Shown: positions 63,547-64,000 of the stretch, in pieces | Layout: each line of letters opens with the position of its first letter | Position numbering within the stretch: position 1 is the stretch's first letter | Assembly (NCBI RefSeq): GCF_900634415.1 | Contig: NC_041378.1 | Coordinates: 14,594,151-14,658,150 of the forward strand | DNA from: Cottoperca gobio | Taxonomy: Eukaryota > Chordata > Actinopteri > Perciformes > Bovichtidae | Direction: 5' to 3' | Length of the DNA: 64,000 nucleotides | Program-made: the position numbers and the translations under genes | The notes under the pieces: model-generated | The model's database searches: none | What the model was told of the DNA's origin: nothing | Seen by the model: the letters and a program-made list of their open reading frames with translations, nothing else

Positions 63547-64000
63547 CGACAACAGAGGAATCTGCCTGAGATTTCTCACGTCGGAGGAGTCGGGGGCTGA
63601 GTTGAGGAAGTCGTGCTTGGTGTTGTATGCATCCGTGTGTATGTGCGTGTACGTCTGGGGAGCTGCTAGTCCAGCTGCTGCTATTCAAAGCCGCGGCGAC
63701 GGAGACGCACAACAGCGCACTTATCTGTCCACTCCTCCTCCCTGTCGGCTCAGTAAGCACATCGCTCCGCTGAAGCGATGGCTCTCTGACAACGCATGTT
63801 CATTTTGTTCCAACTCCTCCTGCATTATTGGTCCATGTTGGATCCCACAGGAGCTCACTGACTCCGCTGCTGGTGGTCTCGTTCCTGTCCAGTGAACCAC
63901 TCTTCACCTCCGTCTGCCCTTAAACACTGTTGGTGTCAGACCGGGCAAAACAGTAGTTGAACAGTTTTAGTACGTGAAAAGATCACGAGGAGAGCTGGAT
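63547..64000 (+). other. phip: phip 3' UTR, continues beyond the window
   Basis: The sequence after the stop TAA at 63544-63546 has no splice-linked reading frame and no AATAAA before the window end. The 3' UTR is therefore inferred to extend past 64000. Confidence 0.6.

Overview
The window is vertebrate nuclear DNA, most likely from a ray-finned fish, probably a percomorph. The evidence is large spliced genes with GT-AG introns, human-like exon phases, abundant GT/CT/GATA microsatellites, and repeat families that I recognise from fish genomes (Tc1 with IR/DR ends, hAT-type MITEs, tRNA-derived SINEs). The species cannot be named from this sequence. There are no operons, CRISPR arrays or prokaryotic features.

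Layout. (1) 1-2750 is AT-rich intergenic sequence. (2) 2755-8943 on the minus strand holds enpp5, an ectonucleotide pyrophosphatase/phosphodiesterase family membrane protein. It has three coding exons, 487 aa, and a likely 5' UTR exon near 8943-9010. (3) 9000-17530 is intergenic. It is rich in mobile DNA: a hAT-type MITE with a perfect 8-bp target duplication, a GATA microsatellite, an intact full-length Tc1 transposon (12312-13944) with near-identical 240-bp terminal repeats, and SINE and MITE fragments. (4) 17530-25150 on the plus strand holds hmgn3, with six coding exons, 95 aa and a promoter carrying four CCAAT boxes. (5) 25150-30280 is intergenic. (6) 30280 to beyond 63546 on the plus strand holds phip (BRWD2/DCAF14). 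All 40 coding exons can be placed with consistent phase, giving 1836 aa; the 3' UTR runs past the window end.

The three genes are not a pathway, but hmgn3 and phip are both chromatin proteins and sit head-to-tail. From memory, their human orthologues are also tandem neighbours on 6q14, so this is conserved synteny. HMGN3 binds nucleosomes. PHIP reads histone marks through a CryptoTudor domain and two bromodomains and acts as a CUL4-DDB1 substrate receptor through its WD40 propeller. enpp5 is a separate neighbour on the opposite strand.

I found no convincing new biological system. The most interesting points are: the intact Tc1 element; a ~790-bp fold-back element with ~350-bp arms inside phip intron 30; GT microsatellites serving as the polypyrimidine tract of several phip acceptors; a 112-bp pure CT tract just upstream of a 30-nt hmgn3 exon that encodes the core of the nucleosome-binding motif; and an unusual RRSERLLA core in that motif.
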